From positions 122,216,001-122,280,000 of the forward strand of contig JAZHRO010000013.1 in NCBI GenBank assembly GCA_037157565.1: a stretch of DNA of 64,000 bases, read 5' to 3'. Under the pieces are notes generated by a model. That model made no database searches and was not told where the DNA came from. It worked only from the letters and a program-made list of their open reading frames with translations. A program made the position numbers and the translations under genes. The DNA is from Thalassia testudinum (lineage: Eukaryota > Streptophyta > Magnoliopsida > Alismatales > Hydrocharitaceae). How positions within the stretch are numbered: the stretch's first letter is position 1; each line of letters begins with the position of its first letter. Positions 24,186 through 34,853 of the stretch are shown in pieces.

Positions 24186-24193
24186 CTTTTATA
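24186..24193 (-). promoter_or_regulatory. TATA box of E3 5' LTR
   Basis: TATAAAAG on the minus strand; this is the copy that would drive the element. Confidence 0.65.
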
Positions 24194-25130
24194 GGCCCTG
24201 GCATAAGGTTTTGTGCTTGGAAGGCAAGCTTCCAAGCACGACAATGTCACCGGAGATGGAAACTCAGAGTGACCCAAATCTCTCATGCGTTCGCATGAGA
24301 GATTGGGTAGGAATTAGGGCTTCTGATTATGTTCAAACTAAAGGAGATTTCTCAGAGAATCTCCCTTTCAATTTTAAAGGGGATTCTCTGAGAAATCAGA
24401 GAGATCTTGCCTTCGATTCATCGCTGGAGTAGGATTCCCTCAGCTATAATGTCAAAGGGACCCAATTGCAAAGAATGAAGACAAAGATAGGGGGTTTCTG
24501 CAGAAGTTTTCAAAAGTTAGGGGTAGAAATGTATTTGGGCAGGACCTATTTGCAAAGTAGGTCAAGATGAATTCCCCTTAGGTCCAAATTTTGGTACAAA
24601 CCTAATTTGGACCTAAGGAATCCAATGACGAAGTTGGATTTTAGGTTTGATTACGTTTGATTGGGTAATTTACACAAAAACCTAATTTAGGGCAAACATT
24701 TGACTGAGACCCCAATTCAGGTCCAAATAGGTTCTAAGAGCCAAATTGAAAGTTCTAAACCCTAGAGGATATTTTTATATGATTTTTAGAGGGTTTAGGA
24801 GAATTTTATCCTGATCGAAACCTTGTTAAATTAAGTGGGTCTATTTTAGGGTTACAAGAAGTCATTTAATTCGTAGAATTCACATGAACCCTTTTCTGTT
24901 TGATTCAACCCACTTATTATCTTATTAAAATCATTTAACCTATGGTTAGCCCATGAGAAATTTCATTGTTGCACTGTAATGGTAAAATTACAATTTTACC
25001 CCTTATTTCTTGCTTTTCTCTCAGAAGGGTTATTCATTGAGTTAAGACCTCCAATTCGCTATGTAGGAGCTTTTGTTCTCTTTTCTAGGTCAAAATGAGC
25101 TAGTTAGGGCTCATGATGGTGTTCCCATCA

Positions 25131-25714
25131 CCTGTGTTTTCAAGACTTGGAGTGTTCTACTAAACCTGATTGAACGAACCTAAAGATTAAACCCTAAAAG
25201 CTACTAAACAAGGTTAAACACTAAAAGACACATCATTAAATAACCTTGTTTGCAAACCCTTGTTGTGCACGCACACACATTTGAATTGATCATTAAGGGT
25301 ACAACCCATCTAAAGGGCCCATCACATTCCAAGAGCACAATCATCCCAAGCCTAATTAAAACTGAGTAGACGTTGGCCTTAAGGATTGATTCGCTCTTCG
25401 AGGCTTAGACTGAGATTCTTTTTGATTAATTTGCTTCTACTGGTCCATCTGATGTCTAGCTAGGGGAGTAGCATCAAACGACCGTGGCTGGGGGGTACAC
25501 TAGGAACCGGAGGCTCAAGCTAAAGGATGAACCTTCCCCCCAGTCCGTTCTTCTAACTAGTTGGATTGAGCGGATAAAAGTAGACTAAATCATTTATAAT
25601 CTCAAGACGGGTCCTGGGAGTTTGTAGGTCTTTAGGCTACCCACATAAGCACAGGTTTGGTTGATTGTACTGTAGGGCACCTTTCCTTCTTTTATTTTCC
25701 CCTCCTATTCTACC
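25131..25714 (+). other. W leader, second part, with conserved leader block
   Basis: The segment 25463-25556 matches O 3757-3850 (CAAACGACCGTGGCTGGGGG, GGAACCGGAGGCTCAAGC, GAACCTTCCCCCCAGTCC). No gene before the ATG at 25715. Confidence 0.65.
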
Positions 25715-26222
25715 ATGTATCCTTCCACATCCTACACATATTTCACATCCTATCCTCCTAGCACCACTTATCCCCAAGATGATTACTATCTCGACTTGAC
25801 TTGTAATTACCTATCCACTAGCCAGGATAACTTTGATTGGGGATACGAATCCGAACCTCCGTGTCCAGGGCCTAACCCTGGATAACAAGACTATGATTAC
25901 TATCCTTCCCAGAGTTACACTGATTATGGATCTCCACCCTTTGATGATCAACCTAACCTGATCTACAATCAGGAAGGATATGTTGATTATAACACCTACC
26001 CTCCCTAGTATTCCATTGAAAATAGGTCATCACCATTCTTTGAACAACCTGAAATGACCTACTATCAGGGAGCAACCCGAGAACCTCAATATCTTAACTC
26101 CTCTAGATTTAACCCGAACCCACGCAACCCTGAGCCGAACTAGTCAGTTCAGGTGAACCAGATCCAGGATAGGGTGTTGGCTAATTTGAGGAACACTATA
26201 CAATCTTTAGAAGCTCAGCCAA
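25715..26222 (+). pseudogene. W acidic/Tyr-rich ORF, N-terminal part
   Basis: The ATG at 25715 opens a frame rich in Tyr, Pro, Ser and Asp with in-frame stops TAA 25883-25885, TAG 26006-26008 and TAG 26141-26143, each explicable by C-to-T. At 26222 the frame is split by E1 and resumes in phase at 49782 once the second GCCAA copy is left out. No enzyme motif. It is related in style and position to the ORFs of E3 and O. Confidence 0.65.
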
Positions 26223-29054
26223 TGAAGAATGGTGGCCAGAGATAACTAGGTTTTATTATAGCATTGTAGTATAGCCAGTTATTGCCATCATTTCAAATAT
26301 ATAATTTTTTTACTCAGAAAATAAAAGAGTTCCCGAGGTCGAACTCAGGGAGCAAGTTGTATTCTAGGGGTACAAATTCTTATTACAAAAATAAAGAGAG
26401 AGAGAGAGGGAGAGAGATGAGAATTTGGCTTCTTCTTCTCTTCTTTCTTCCTCTTTGTTTTCTCTTCTCTTTGGCTTTTGGTTTCTTCTTCTTTGTTTAT
26501 CTCCTTGTGGTCTTCTTCTTCTGCCTTCTGTTCTTCAGATCTTCTTTTTACTTCTTTCTTCTGATCTTCTTCTCGTGCTCTTTTTCTGCTTTTGCTGTCA
26601 GGACGTCGTCTCTCCTTCTTTCTTCTTTTTCTTTCTGTCTTCTTTATCTGCAGCAGTGGTGATGTTCTTCTTCTTTCTTTTTTGCCTTCAGAGCGTCGTC
26701 TGATTTTCCACTCAGACGACTTAAGTCGCCGCTGCTACAGTGCCGCTTGGTGCTCCTTTCTTCAGTCTTCGTCAGCCTTCTTCTCTGCCTCGCTTGTCTT
26801 CTTCTTCTTTGCTTTCTCCTTCCTCTTTGCTTCAACCTGGCTGCTCTTCTTTATTCAGTCTTCTTCTTCTTCTCTTCAGCCCTTCCGCAGTCCCTTCACC
26901 TGTGCCTGCACACTCAAAGTTCCAATCAGAGACGGCAAAGCCTACTCTACCCTCCCCCCCCGCGTTTCTCTCTCACAGAAGCCGCTCTTAGGAAAGCTCT
27001 CCCAGAGCTGCCGGGTAGTCAGGTACGGGTCGCGCCCGGGTCCAGGCCCACCGGCGTGCGTGGTGGGCGAGGAGTGCCAGACAAGTCGGGTAGGCCGGAT
27101 CCGCGTGATGAGCTCGCGGATGGGCCCGGTGAGACGGTGTGAGAGGGACCTCACCCCGTGTACTGAGGCGATAAGCCTCCAGCACATTTTCAATTTGTAT
27201 CGTTGCGCCGCTCCAGAGCCTTCCGAGGTGGGACTAAATGTCCCACCCCAATTTGGCGCCTGCGCGGAGGAACCAGCTGGTAATTGCGGCTTTACGCGGG
27301 GCCCTCACCCCTGCTGTGAACCTGGGATTCTTCGCGAAGACACCCCACGCAACCTGGGAGCCTGATCTGGGCGTAGCGAGGCTGCAGCTGCAGGCGGAGG
27401 CAGCTCCTTCTGCACAGCAATGGCGGCGGACGACGGGTGACCTATTCATAGCAAAACGGCCTCTCGGCCTAATCAGAAGGTGCCGGGAGCTTCGCCAGAG
27501 TGCGACGAAGCTCGTGCAGGTGGTGGCGAGGCGTGGGGCGACATGCAAGGGCTACCCTAGGTCGGACTGTGGGTCGGGAAGTGGGTGTGTTCGGTGGATT
27601 TGCAGAGGTCGGGTGGCGGGAATTGGAAGGGCGGAAATGGATCAGGGTGAGGAGGCGGAGATTCTGTGCAGGTCGGCGAGCCGTGTGGGGTGCTGGAGTG
27701 ATGGGAGAGGGTCGCCGGAGTGTGGCCGGAGGTGGAGAAGGTGAGGGCGATTGGTCGGAAACGAGGGCGACAGTAAGGTTTTAAAGTGAGGAAAAGGAAG
27801 AGGGGAGAAAGGTGAGAAGTTATACCTACTTAGCAGGACAACGAGGGGCCGGAACAGGCGACAGTCGTATCGACTGTCGCCGGAGAAGAAGCTACCCAGA
27901 GGAAGGAGCGACGGCGAGGAGAGGGCTGGAGAGGCGCGCGCTGGGTGCGGCGCGGCGCGGGAAGAGCAGGGGAAGGCAGCCCTGCTGCTGGTAGTGCGGC
28001 AGAACGACGAGGAGGAGGAGGGAAAAATCGCTGGAGCTGGAGGGCTTCCTGTCGGAGTGGGAAGAGAGTGAAAAGAGGGTGTTTCTCCGTCAGGACCGAG
28101 CTGCCAAGAACGGCGGAGCGACGGGGGTATTTATAGGGGCGGAATCAGAGAGGAGGGCGGAGGGAGACGACGTGTCTCCCTCGCCAGAGGACGCCGGAGG
28201 AAGGAGACCCATATCGTCCGTGCGTTCGTACGGCCGGTATGGTGGGTTGCAGCGACCAGGGGGGTGTTCCTGCGACGGCTGACGACGCAGGGCACCCCCA
28301 TTTGACCTGGCAGGCCCTCCTTACCCTGCGCGGCGCCATGCTCCGCGCAAGGTCGCCGGAGCATGGTGCTGGCAGGTTTTGCAGGGAGGACCTGAATGTA
28401 AAGAACGAAGAAGAGTTAGGGGCCAAAATGCGAGGGTTCAAAAGTTGAGGGCCAAAAAGTAAATAGATGAGGACCAAAATGTAAAGTTGGTCAAGAAGGT
28501 TTCTTGTTAGGCTCAAGTTTTTATACGTGACTAATTAGGACCTAAGGATTCTGATGGTGAATTTTATTTCTAGATAAAACCTTGTTTGACCGGTCAATTT
28601 ACGCAAAAACACAAATTAAGTTATTAATTGGGCATGGTTCTCAATGTAGGTCAAAATGGGTTCCGAAGGCCAAATTGAAGGTTCTAAACACTAGAGATTA
28701 CTTTTCTATGAATTTTAGAGGGTTTATTCTATTTTTACTTTGCCTCGAACCTCGTGAATTGAAGTGGGTTTGTTTTAAGGTTACAGATTATCATTTAGTT
28801 CCTTGGAATTGCTGTAGCCCTTATCAGATCATCCCACTTTCCTTCTTATTCGGTTTGTTTGACCTATGTTTGGACCCTGAATTACCCTGTATGCAGATTA
28901 TACTGGTAAAATTGCATTTTTACCCCTTATGACTTGTTTTCTCCTTAAACTCAGAATTCTCTGAGTTAAGCCTTTCCTTGAGTTATGTAGGAGCTTTTAT
29001 CCTTTGTATTAGGTCAAAATGAGCTAGTTATGGCTCATGATGAGGTTCTCATCA
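26223..29054 (-). repeat. E1 3' LTR
   Basis: Near-identical to 46948-49776. It contains a long CTT-rich tract (plus strand, 26425-26900; GAA-rich in sense), GC-rich sequence at 26990-28380 and a TATA box at 28129-28136 (minus). Long plus-strand frames (such as 26592-27365) are antisense low-complexity artefacts. Confidence 0.93.
28129..28136 (-). promoter_or_regulatory. TATA box of E1 3' LTR
   Basis: TATAAATA on the minus strand; same at 48847-48854 in the 5' LTR. Confidence 0.65.
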
Positions 29055-29070
29055 TACCCCCATGCCTAGC
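29055..29070 (-). other. E1 3' polypurine tract
   Basis: Sense GCTAGGCATGGGGGTA immediately before the LTR start TGATGAG. The preceding GACTAGCAAAA is shared with E2 and E3. Confidence 0.85.
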
Positions 29071-29498
29071 TTTTGCTAGTCTCTTAGCAAAAACTTAAGG
29101 TTTCAACCCTTGTTCTAGACCATGAAGTTCTTAATAGCTTCAGATAAGTGCTTTTTCATTTAAACCTAGATTAGGTTAGAATGCTGACCATAGGCCTAAA
29201 AGGTACTCTAGTACCAATCAAGATCCAAATCTGTCTAGCCTTAGCCTCATTCTTTCGCAAAGGTTTTTAAGGCCCACAAGAACTAACCTAAGGTTTATTG
29301 GACTTTGTGGTTAAAGCACCCGTGCTTGAAATGATTTTAGCCCTAGCTCAGTTCGCTGTGCGTTTCATAAGAGAGAGATAGAAAGTTTTTCTGTTTGGAG
29401 AGTTTTCTCTCTCTTTTTCTTTTTAGTTCTAGCCTAGGATTGGCTTTTCAACACGGTCTGTATCAGATTCCTTGCTCCCATCATCAATCCTCAAGGGT

Positions 29499-29645
29499 CC
29501 CTGGCAATCGATGCTTCGAGATAGCACCGCCCATGGCAACCCCCGGAACCCTGGCTATTGAGATTTCGAGATAATCCCATCCATGGTGTTCCGTGGCCGA
29601 ATCCAGACCCTGGCAATTGACACTTCGAGATAATGCCATCCATGG
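29499..29645 (-). repeat. Three 38-bp repeats in E1 3' region
   Basis: Copies at 29499-29536, 29549-29586 and 29608-29645 (CCCTGG ... CGAGATAAT ... CCATGG). The first starts 444 bases from the LTR junction, the same distance as in E3. Confidence 0.8.
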
Positions 29646-30335
29646 AATCTGAACCAACAGAGTGCTTACATGCCCCCAGTAGGATATGTAAATATCCTAA
29701 GAGACAAGCACCGAGGAGATGATATTTTGCTACGCATCTTCGAGGGGATTTCCCGCCTCTCTGCGCTGGGAACTCGTTTAAATCAACTTGTGTTGATCGG
29801 CCGCTCCTACTCTAGGTGTACTTTTCAGAATTTTGCGACGCTTCTGCGTGATTTTGATTTTTACGCTTGCTGAACCAGGCTGTGTGTGAGGTTAGGGTGC
29901 TTAGGTTACTGAGTCCTGTAAACCAGAAGTTAGTTAGCGAGGTCAAATACTTCCTAAGCCTTAGACCTAATACTTCAGCTTTACATTTTCCTAAACCTCT
30001 TGAGGAATGTCTAGATCTTAATGGGTACTAAGAGTCTATTCAAGAATGCCTAAGGTTTGCGTTCTTACTAATCTCATTATGCACTTTTAAGTTATTTTCT
30101 TGAATGAGGTCTAGAACTTAGGTTAATTCCTTAGTTCCTTGCTAATGACTATTACTTTTTTCTCATATTTTGTGCTCCTTTTTTCCTTTTGTTTCTTTTC
30201 TCTTCTCCTTCACAAAATTTCCTTCTCCTCTTTTCCTCTTATTCTTTTTCAAAAAATTTTTTAATTTTTATGGTGTTTTTGGCATATGTGAATTTTTTTG
30301 TTTGAAACCTTTTCTTACAAGTTTTGCACTTTCAT

Positions 30336-30371
30336 ACCCCCCCATGCCTAAGATTTGCAATGTCCTCATTG
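30336..30371 (-). other. Internal (second) polypurine tract, E1
   Basis: Sense ATGAGGACATTGCAAATCTT followed by AGGCATGGGGGGG, about 1.3 kb from the 3' tract. Confidence 0.68.
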
Positions 30372-30430
30372 TAACCTAGGGGGTTTTTATTCAACTTAGT
30401 TCATTCCTTAAGACAGAAATTTGGATGAGT

Positions 30431-30500
30431 GAATGGGTCGGGTTGAATTTTGCGGACGATTTCTAATCCCAGATGCAAGCATCTGAGGTGGGGTCTGCTG
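30431..30500 (-). ncRNA. Conserved hairpin and CGTCCGCA box (E1 copy)
   Basis: On the sense strand CTCAGATGC-TT-GCATCTGGG forms a 9-bp stem with one G-U pair; AAATCGTCCGCAAAAT follows. Compared with O, the stem bases change on both sides. Confidence 0.55.
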
Positions 30501-30563
30501 TCTACAAGGGTGAACCTTAAGTGCAAAAAGGTGTCAGAAAAAGTTTTGGATTTTTTGGAAAAT

Positions 30564-30582
30564 GATGGGTTGCCTCCCGTTA
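30564..30582 (-). ncRNA. ORF-proximal hairpin with AGGCAA loop (E1)
   Basis: Sense GGG-AGGCAA-CCC, about 110 nt after the integrase stop. The 3-bp stem is short here and longer in E2 and E3. Confidence 0.45.
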
Positions 30583-30689
30583 AGCGCTGAGTTTTACGCC
30601 ATCGGCTGGGTGCAATAAGCTCAAGGGGAATGGAGGATATAAGATGCTTCAGCCAAATCAGTAGAAGTCACATCAATGAACGGCTTGAG

Positions 30690-32024
30690 TCAATGACCGT
30701 TCACGATGAAAGGTTCAGAATTGTGGCTGAGTGAACTGATTTCGATAGCTCCATTTCTAAAAACTTGTCGGACTAAATATGGTCCGACCCACTTGGATCG
30801 CAGCTTTCCCAGGAAAAGTTTGAGTCGGGCATCAAAGAGTAGGACCTTCTGACCATGATGAAAGATTTTTCTCGAGATATGCTTGTCGTGGAAGGCTTTA
30901 ACCCGCTCCTTGTAGATTCGCGAGCTCTCATACGCGTTTAGGCATAATTCATCGATCTCACTGATTTGAAGTTTTCTGTGGGTTCCAGCCTTCGAAAAAT
31001 CTAGATTACAGTTCCGTACTGCCCAATAGGCTTTATGCTCCAGTTCTACGGGAAGGTGACACGCCTTTCCGTACACCAGTCTAAAGGGAGACATGCCTAA
31101 TTGGGTTTTGTGGGAGGTCCTATAGGCCCACAATGCTTCCGGAAGTCGGGACGACCAGTCCTTCCTGTCAGGCCGAGCAGTGACTTGCAGGATTTTCTTG
31201 ATCTCCCGATTAGACAGCTCAGCTAGACCATTAGTTTGGGGGTGATAAGGAGTAGAGATTCGGTGAGACACCCCGTATTTGGTCATCAGTGACCTAAACT
31301 GAGCATTTGTGAAATGGGTCCCCCCATCAGAGATTATTGCACGAGGAATCCCGAACCTTGAGAAAATGTTTTGATGAATGAATTTGAGAACGATTTTGTG
31401 ATCACAGGTTCGGGTCGGTATGGCTTCGATCCATTTGGACACGTAGTCCACAGCCAACAGAATGTATTCGAAACCATCCGAAATAGGAAAGGGGCCCATA
31501 AAATCAATCCCCCAAACATCAAAGATTTAGCATACTAGAATCGGTTGCATAGGCATCATGTCGTGATGGCTCATGTTGCCCAAAGTCTGGCAATGACTGC
31601 ATGCCTTGCAGTGACTGTACGCGTCTTTGAACAGTGTGGGCCAGTAAAAGCCGCACTGGAGGACTTTTGATGCGGTTTTATGCCTGGCAAAATGGCCACC
31701 GCATGCCTGGTCATGGCAGAAAGAGAGGACATTGCTGATTTCCTCTTCCGGGACACATCTCCGGATGATCTGATCAGCACCTATGCGGAAGAGGTACGGG
31801 TCTTCCCAAATGTAATACTTGGCATCGGAGCGTAATTTGTCCTTCTTGGCCTTCGGCCAATCGAACGAGATCTAATGAGATGCCAAGTAATTTGCTACAT
31901 TAGCAAACCATGGAAGGCTAGTACCGATAGTCAGTAGGTGCTCATCGGGAAAATGCTCAGTGATGGGTCCGGAAGGGTCAATTATTTCAGAAGGAAGACG
32001 GGACAAGTGATCAGCTACCACATT
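30690..32024 (-). pseudogene. E1 integrase region (pol C-terminus)
   Basis: Continues the pol frame after the stop at 32025. The N-terminal zinc-binding HHCC part (HDQACGGHF...CKACSHC) lies near 31590-31735. The catalytic core shows GIDFMGPF (first Asp, near 31500), SDGGTHF (second Asp, near 31320) and a Glu in SNREIKK (near 31205). A basic C-terminal part with KWVGPY follows (near 30790). Stops TAG 31872-31874 and TAA 31527-31529 interrupt the frame; both could be C-to-T changes. Integrase would insert element cDNA and make 5-bp duplications, consistent with those seen here. No chromodomain is visible, as expected for a non-chromovirus. Confidence 0.9.
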
Positions 32025-32300
32025 TTATTTTCCTGCTTTGTCGCGAATCTCAAGGTCAAATTCTTGCAACAGCAAGATCCATCGGATTAATCGAGGTTTC
32101 GCATCCTTCTTTGCAAGGAGATGCCTCACCGCTGTGTGATCCGAGTATATGATGACACGGGAACCCAGAAGGTATGATCTAAATTTTTCTAGGGAAAATA
32201 CTACTGCTAGCAGCTCTTTCTCAGTAACCGTATAGTTACGCTGAGCCTCATCGAGTGTTTTGCTGGTGTAGTAAATGACCACAGGTTTCCCGTCAATTCT
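32025..32300 (-). pseudogene. E1 RNase H region
   Basis: In phase with the reverse transcriptase upstream. It begins after the stop at 32301-32303 and ends at TAA 32025-32027. Motifs [20 protein letters not shown] and [10 protein letters not shown] are typical of Ty3/Gypsy RNase H, with acidic residues at the expected places. The domain degrades the RNA strand during cDNA synthesis and leaves the purine-tract primers. The flanking stops separate it from its neighbours. Confidence 0.88.
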
Positions 32301-34853
32301 CTACCCCAAAATCGCTCCTACAGCGAAGTCGGATGCATCGCACATGATCTCAAACGGTTGAGACCAATCAGGGGACTGTAGGATCGGGGCTTGGGTTACT
32401 CGATCACGCAGGATCTCAAATGCTTGAGTGCATTCCTGGAAAATTTCGAAAGGTACATCCTTGGAGAGAAGAGTGGTCAGGGGGCACGCGATTTTTGAAA
32501 AATCAGGGATAAATCGTCGATAAAAACCGACATGCCCCAAAAAAGATCGGATGTCCTTGATCGAGCTAGGCATAGGAAGGTGAGAAATCAGATCAACCTT
32601 AGCTCGGTCCACTTGGATGCCTTTTTCTGAAATTGAGTGCCCCAGGACAATTCCCTCAGGCACCATGAAGTGGCTCTTTTCCCAGGAAAGGACCAAATTC
32701 ACATCGATGCACCGCCTGAGTATCTGGACCAAATGTTGGAGGCAATCGTCGAATGATGCTCCGAAAACTAAAAAGTCATCCATGAAGACTTCCAGATAAT
32801 CACCTACCATATCTGAGAATATGGCAAGCATGCATCGCTGAAAAGTAGCGGGTGCATTGCAAAGACCGAAAGGCATCCTTCGGAAAGCGTATGTTTCGAA
32901 GGGGCTGGTGAACGTGGTCTTTTCTTGGTCCTCAGGATGGATTGCCACCTGGTTGTAACCGGAGTACCCGTCAAGAAAGCAGAAGAACCTATTTCCCGCA
33001 AGTTTTTCAAGAATTTGATCAATGAAAGGTAGTGGGAAATGATCCTTCTTCGTGGAGGAATTGAGTCGGCAGTAATCTATACAGACTCTCCACGAGTTGG
33101 CTAATCGGGTAGGAATGATTTCTCCGGTCTCAGTCGTTATAGTGGTGAGTTTTGCCTTCTTGGGTACGACCTGAATTGGGCTCACCCAACGACTATCAGA
33201 GATCGGGTAGATGATTCCGGCATCTAACCACTTGATGATCTCCTTTTTCATGACCTCCTGCAGATTGGGGTTTAAGCGTCTCTGCATTTCACGAGAAGGT
33301 CGTGTACCCTCTTCTAAATAGATATGATGAGTACAATAAGAGGGACTTATTCCAGTCAAATCATCGAGAGTCCACCCGATGGCTCTGCGATGTTGCTGGA
33401 GGACAACAATCAGACGGGATTCCTGTTCAGGACTGAGGTTGGAATTGATAATCACAGGAAGGGTCTGATTAGAACCCAAAAAGATGTATTTCAAGTGAGC
33501 AGGAAGGGGCTTCAGTTCGAGGATGGGGTTATCAGCAGCAGCGGGTGGTTCAGTATAGATGTGAGGTTCAAGGGTGGGAGTTACTGGGTTGTTCATATCT
33601 GGATTCGACTCCTCAGTTTGCGGATCAAGATCTTTCTCTGGTTGATGAGATATAATTAGATCATTCTGGAAGTGTGTTTCATCAACCAAAGTCCTAATGT
33701 CACAAATCTGTTCGATGACATCGCAATTGATTCCTTGTTGGGCCTTAAATATATCAATTTTCAGTGTTTGATTCCTAAATTTGAGCTCTATTTGGCCCTC
33801 CTCACAGCTAATGTTGGCTCTAGCAGTAGCCAAGAAAGGTCTCCCTAAGATGATTGGTGTATCCCTAGGGTTCTCAGGTGCATCCATATCTAAGACTATG
33901 AAGTCTACAGGAAAGTAGAAATCCCGCACTCTCACAATAACATCCTCGAGAATCCCTTTTGGTGACCTTATAGATCGATCTGCTAATTGCAATGTCACCT
34001 CAGTTGGTTTCAGCTCAGATTCTTCTAGATGGTTAAGTAAGGATGTGGGTATCAGATTTACGGAAGCACCCAAGTCTAGCAATGCTCTATCAAATTGTAT
34101 ATCACCTATCTTGCAGGAAATCAGGGGAGTACCAGGATCTTTAGCCTTGGGTGGGAGTCTGCTTAGGATTACAGAGCTGGCTTGCTCTGACAGAACAATT
34201 GGACTCCCACTCTTGGTTCGCGGCTTACGCTGGGGTGTACACACATTCTTTAAAAATCGTGCATAAGCCGGTACGTGGTGGATTGCATCCATCAAGGGGA
34301 TGTTTATGTGGACCTGCTCAGAGAGCTTGACCAGGTCCTCCTCAGGTGCCACGGGCTTGGTTCGTCTCTTCCCTTTGGTTAAGGCTTCAGGGAATGGGAC
34401 CTTGGTTGGTTCTTCTAGGATAGGTCCGGGTTCTTGATCTGGGACAGTGGTATCTTGGATAACTATCCTAGGGTCATGGTTATCAGGCTTGGAGTGGTTC
34501 GGATAATGCGGGTCTTGAGTTGTTTTACCACTACGTGTTGTTACAGAATTTAATCCAGCCTGATTTTGGTTTGGGTTTGGTAAGAGGGGTGGCTGCTGCT
34601 GAAACCCAGCATAAGAAGTTGAAGCTTCCATCTCATCTGGAGATGGAGTAGTAGGGGCCTGATAAATCCATTGTGCGTGGCCTAAATTTGGATTCATAAC
34701 GTGCTTCTGGGTCGGCACGTTATTCGGGTTAGGAAGAGGTTGGGAAGGGAGTGTGCCTGGCTGGCGAGAATTTGCCAACTGGGCCAATTGAGTTCTACCA
34801 CTGTAAGTTCGTCCTTGTGTTGTTTTTGAATAGCCGCATTCGTTCTTTGAATG
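32301..34853 (-). pseudogene. E1 protease and reverse transcriptase (pol)
   Basis: Open from 34853 to the stop at 32301. In order: a linker with GTLPSQPLPNPNN (near 34735); aspartic protease with LLDLGASVNLIP (near 34060) and ILGRPFLATARANI (near 33840); and reverse transcriptase with LPLPFIDQ, FLDGYSGYNQ, FGLCNAPATFQRCM and the catalytic FMDD box (Met-Asp-Asp at 32775-32783). These motifs fit Athila closely. The frame overlaps gag by about 160 bases in a different phase, whereas related elements usually read gag into pol in one frame, so a 1-nt indel is likely. The stop at 32301 falls inside the start of RNase H. Confidence 0.92.

Larger units (their letters stand above)
13671..25130 (-). 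mobile_element. Element E3: non-autonomous partner of E1, acidic ORF
   Basis: LTRs at 13671-17814 (split by Z1) and 22464-25130 in minus orientation, about 2.63 and 2.67 kb without the insert. A perfect tRNA-Asp primer site lies at 22444-22461 and a polypurine tract at 17815-17830. Target flanks CCCGC and CCTGT agree at 3 of 5 positions, the two differences being C/T. Both the leader (21540-21760) and the 3' region (17815-19430) are clearly homologous to those of E1, but gag-pol is replaced by an acidic ORF. Confidence 0.85.
22464..25130 (-). repeat. E3 5' LTR
   Basis: TG at 22464, CA at 25130. TATA box at 24186-24193 (minus). The U5 motif near 22563-22584 is mutated (GGGAGAAAA) relative to the other copy. 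A palindromic TCTGATTTT/AAAATCAGA stretch lies at about 22706-22724. Parts (23100-23310) are homologous to the E1 LTR. Confidence 0.88.
29071..30689 (-). other. E1 3' noncoding region
   Basis: Runs from the integrase stop to the polypurine tract. In sense order: AGGCAA-loop hairpin, CGTCCGCA hairpin, internal polypurine tract, purine-rich stretch (30150-30260), three 38-bp repeats. No gene. It is homologous to E3 17831-19599. Confidence 0.8.

Noticed and set aside
26592..27365. 257-codon plus-strand open frame (and its twin at 47317-48090)
   Set aside because: Antisense to E1, in both LTR copies, driven by a CTT-rich tract and GC-rich DNA; Phe/Ser/Leu low complexity with no domain.
27238..27744. 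168-codon plus-strand frame kept in both E1 LTRs (also 47963-48469)
   Set aside because: Present twice only because the LTRs are near-identical; antisense, GC-rich, no recognisable motif.
29498..29645. CRISPR-like array (three spaced repeats)
   Set aside because: Repeats are imperfect, spacers 12 and 21 bases, host is a plant, and the same structure recurs in E3 at the same LTR distance.
29055..30689. Envelope-like ORF expected after integrase in some Athila elements
   Set aside because: No long frame on the sense strand, no signal peptide or membrane segment pattern; the region holds noncoding repeats.
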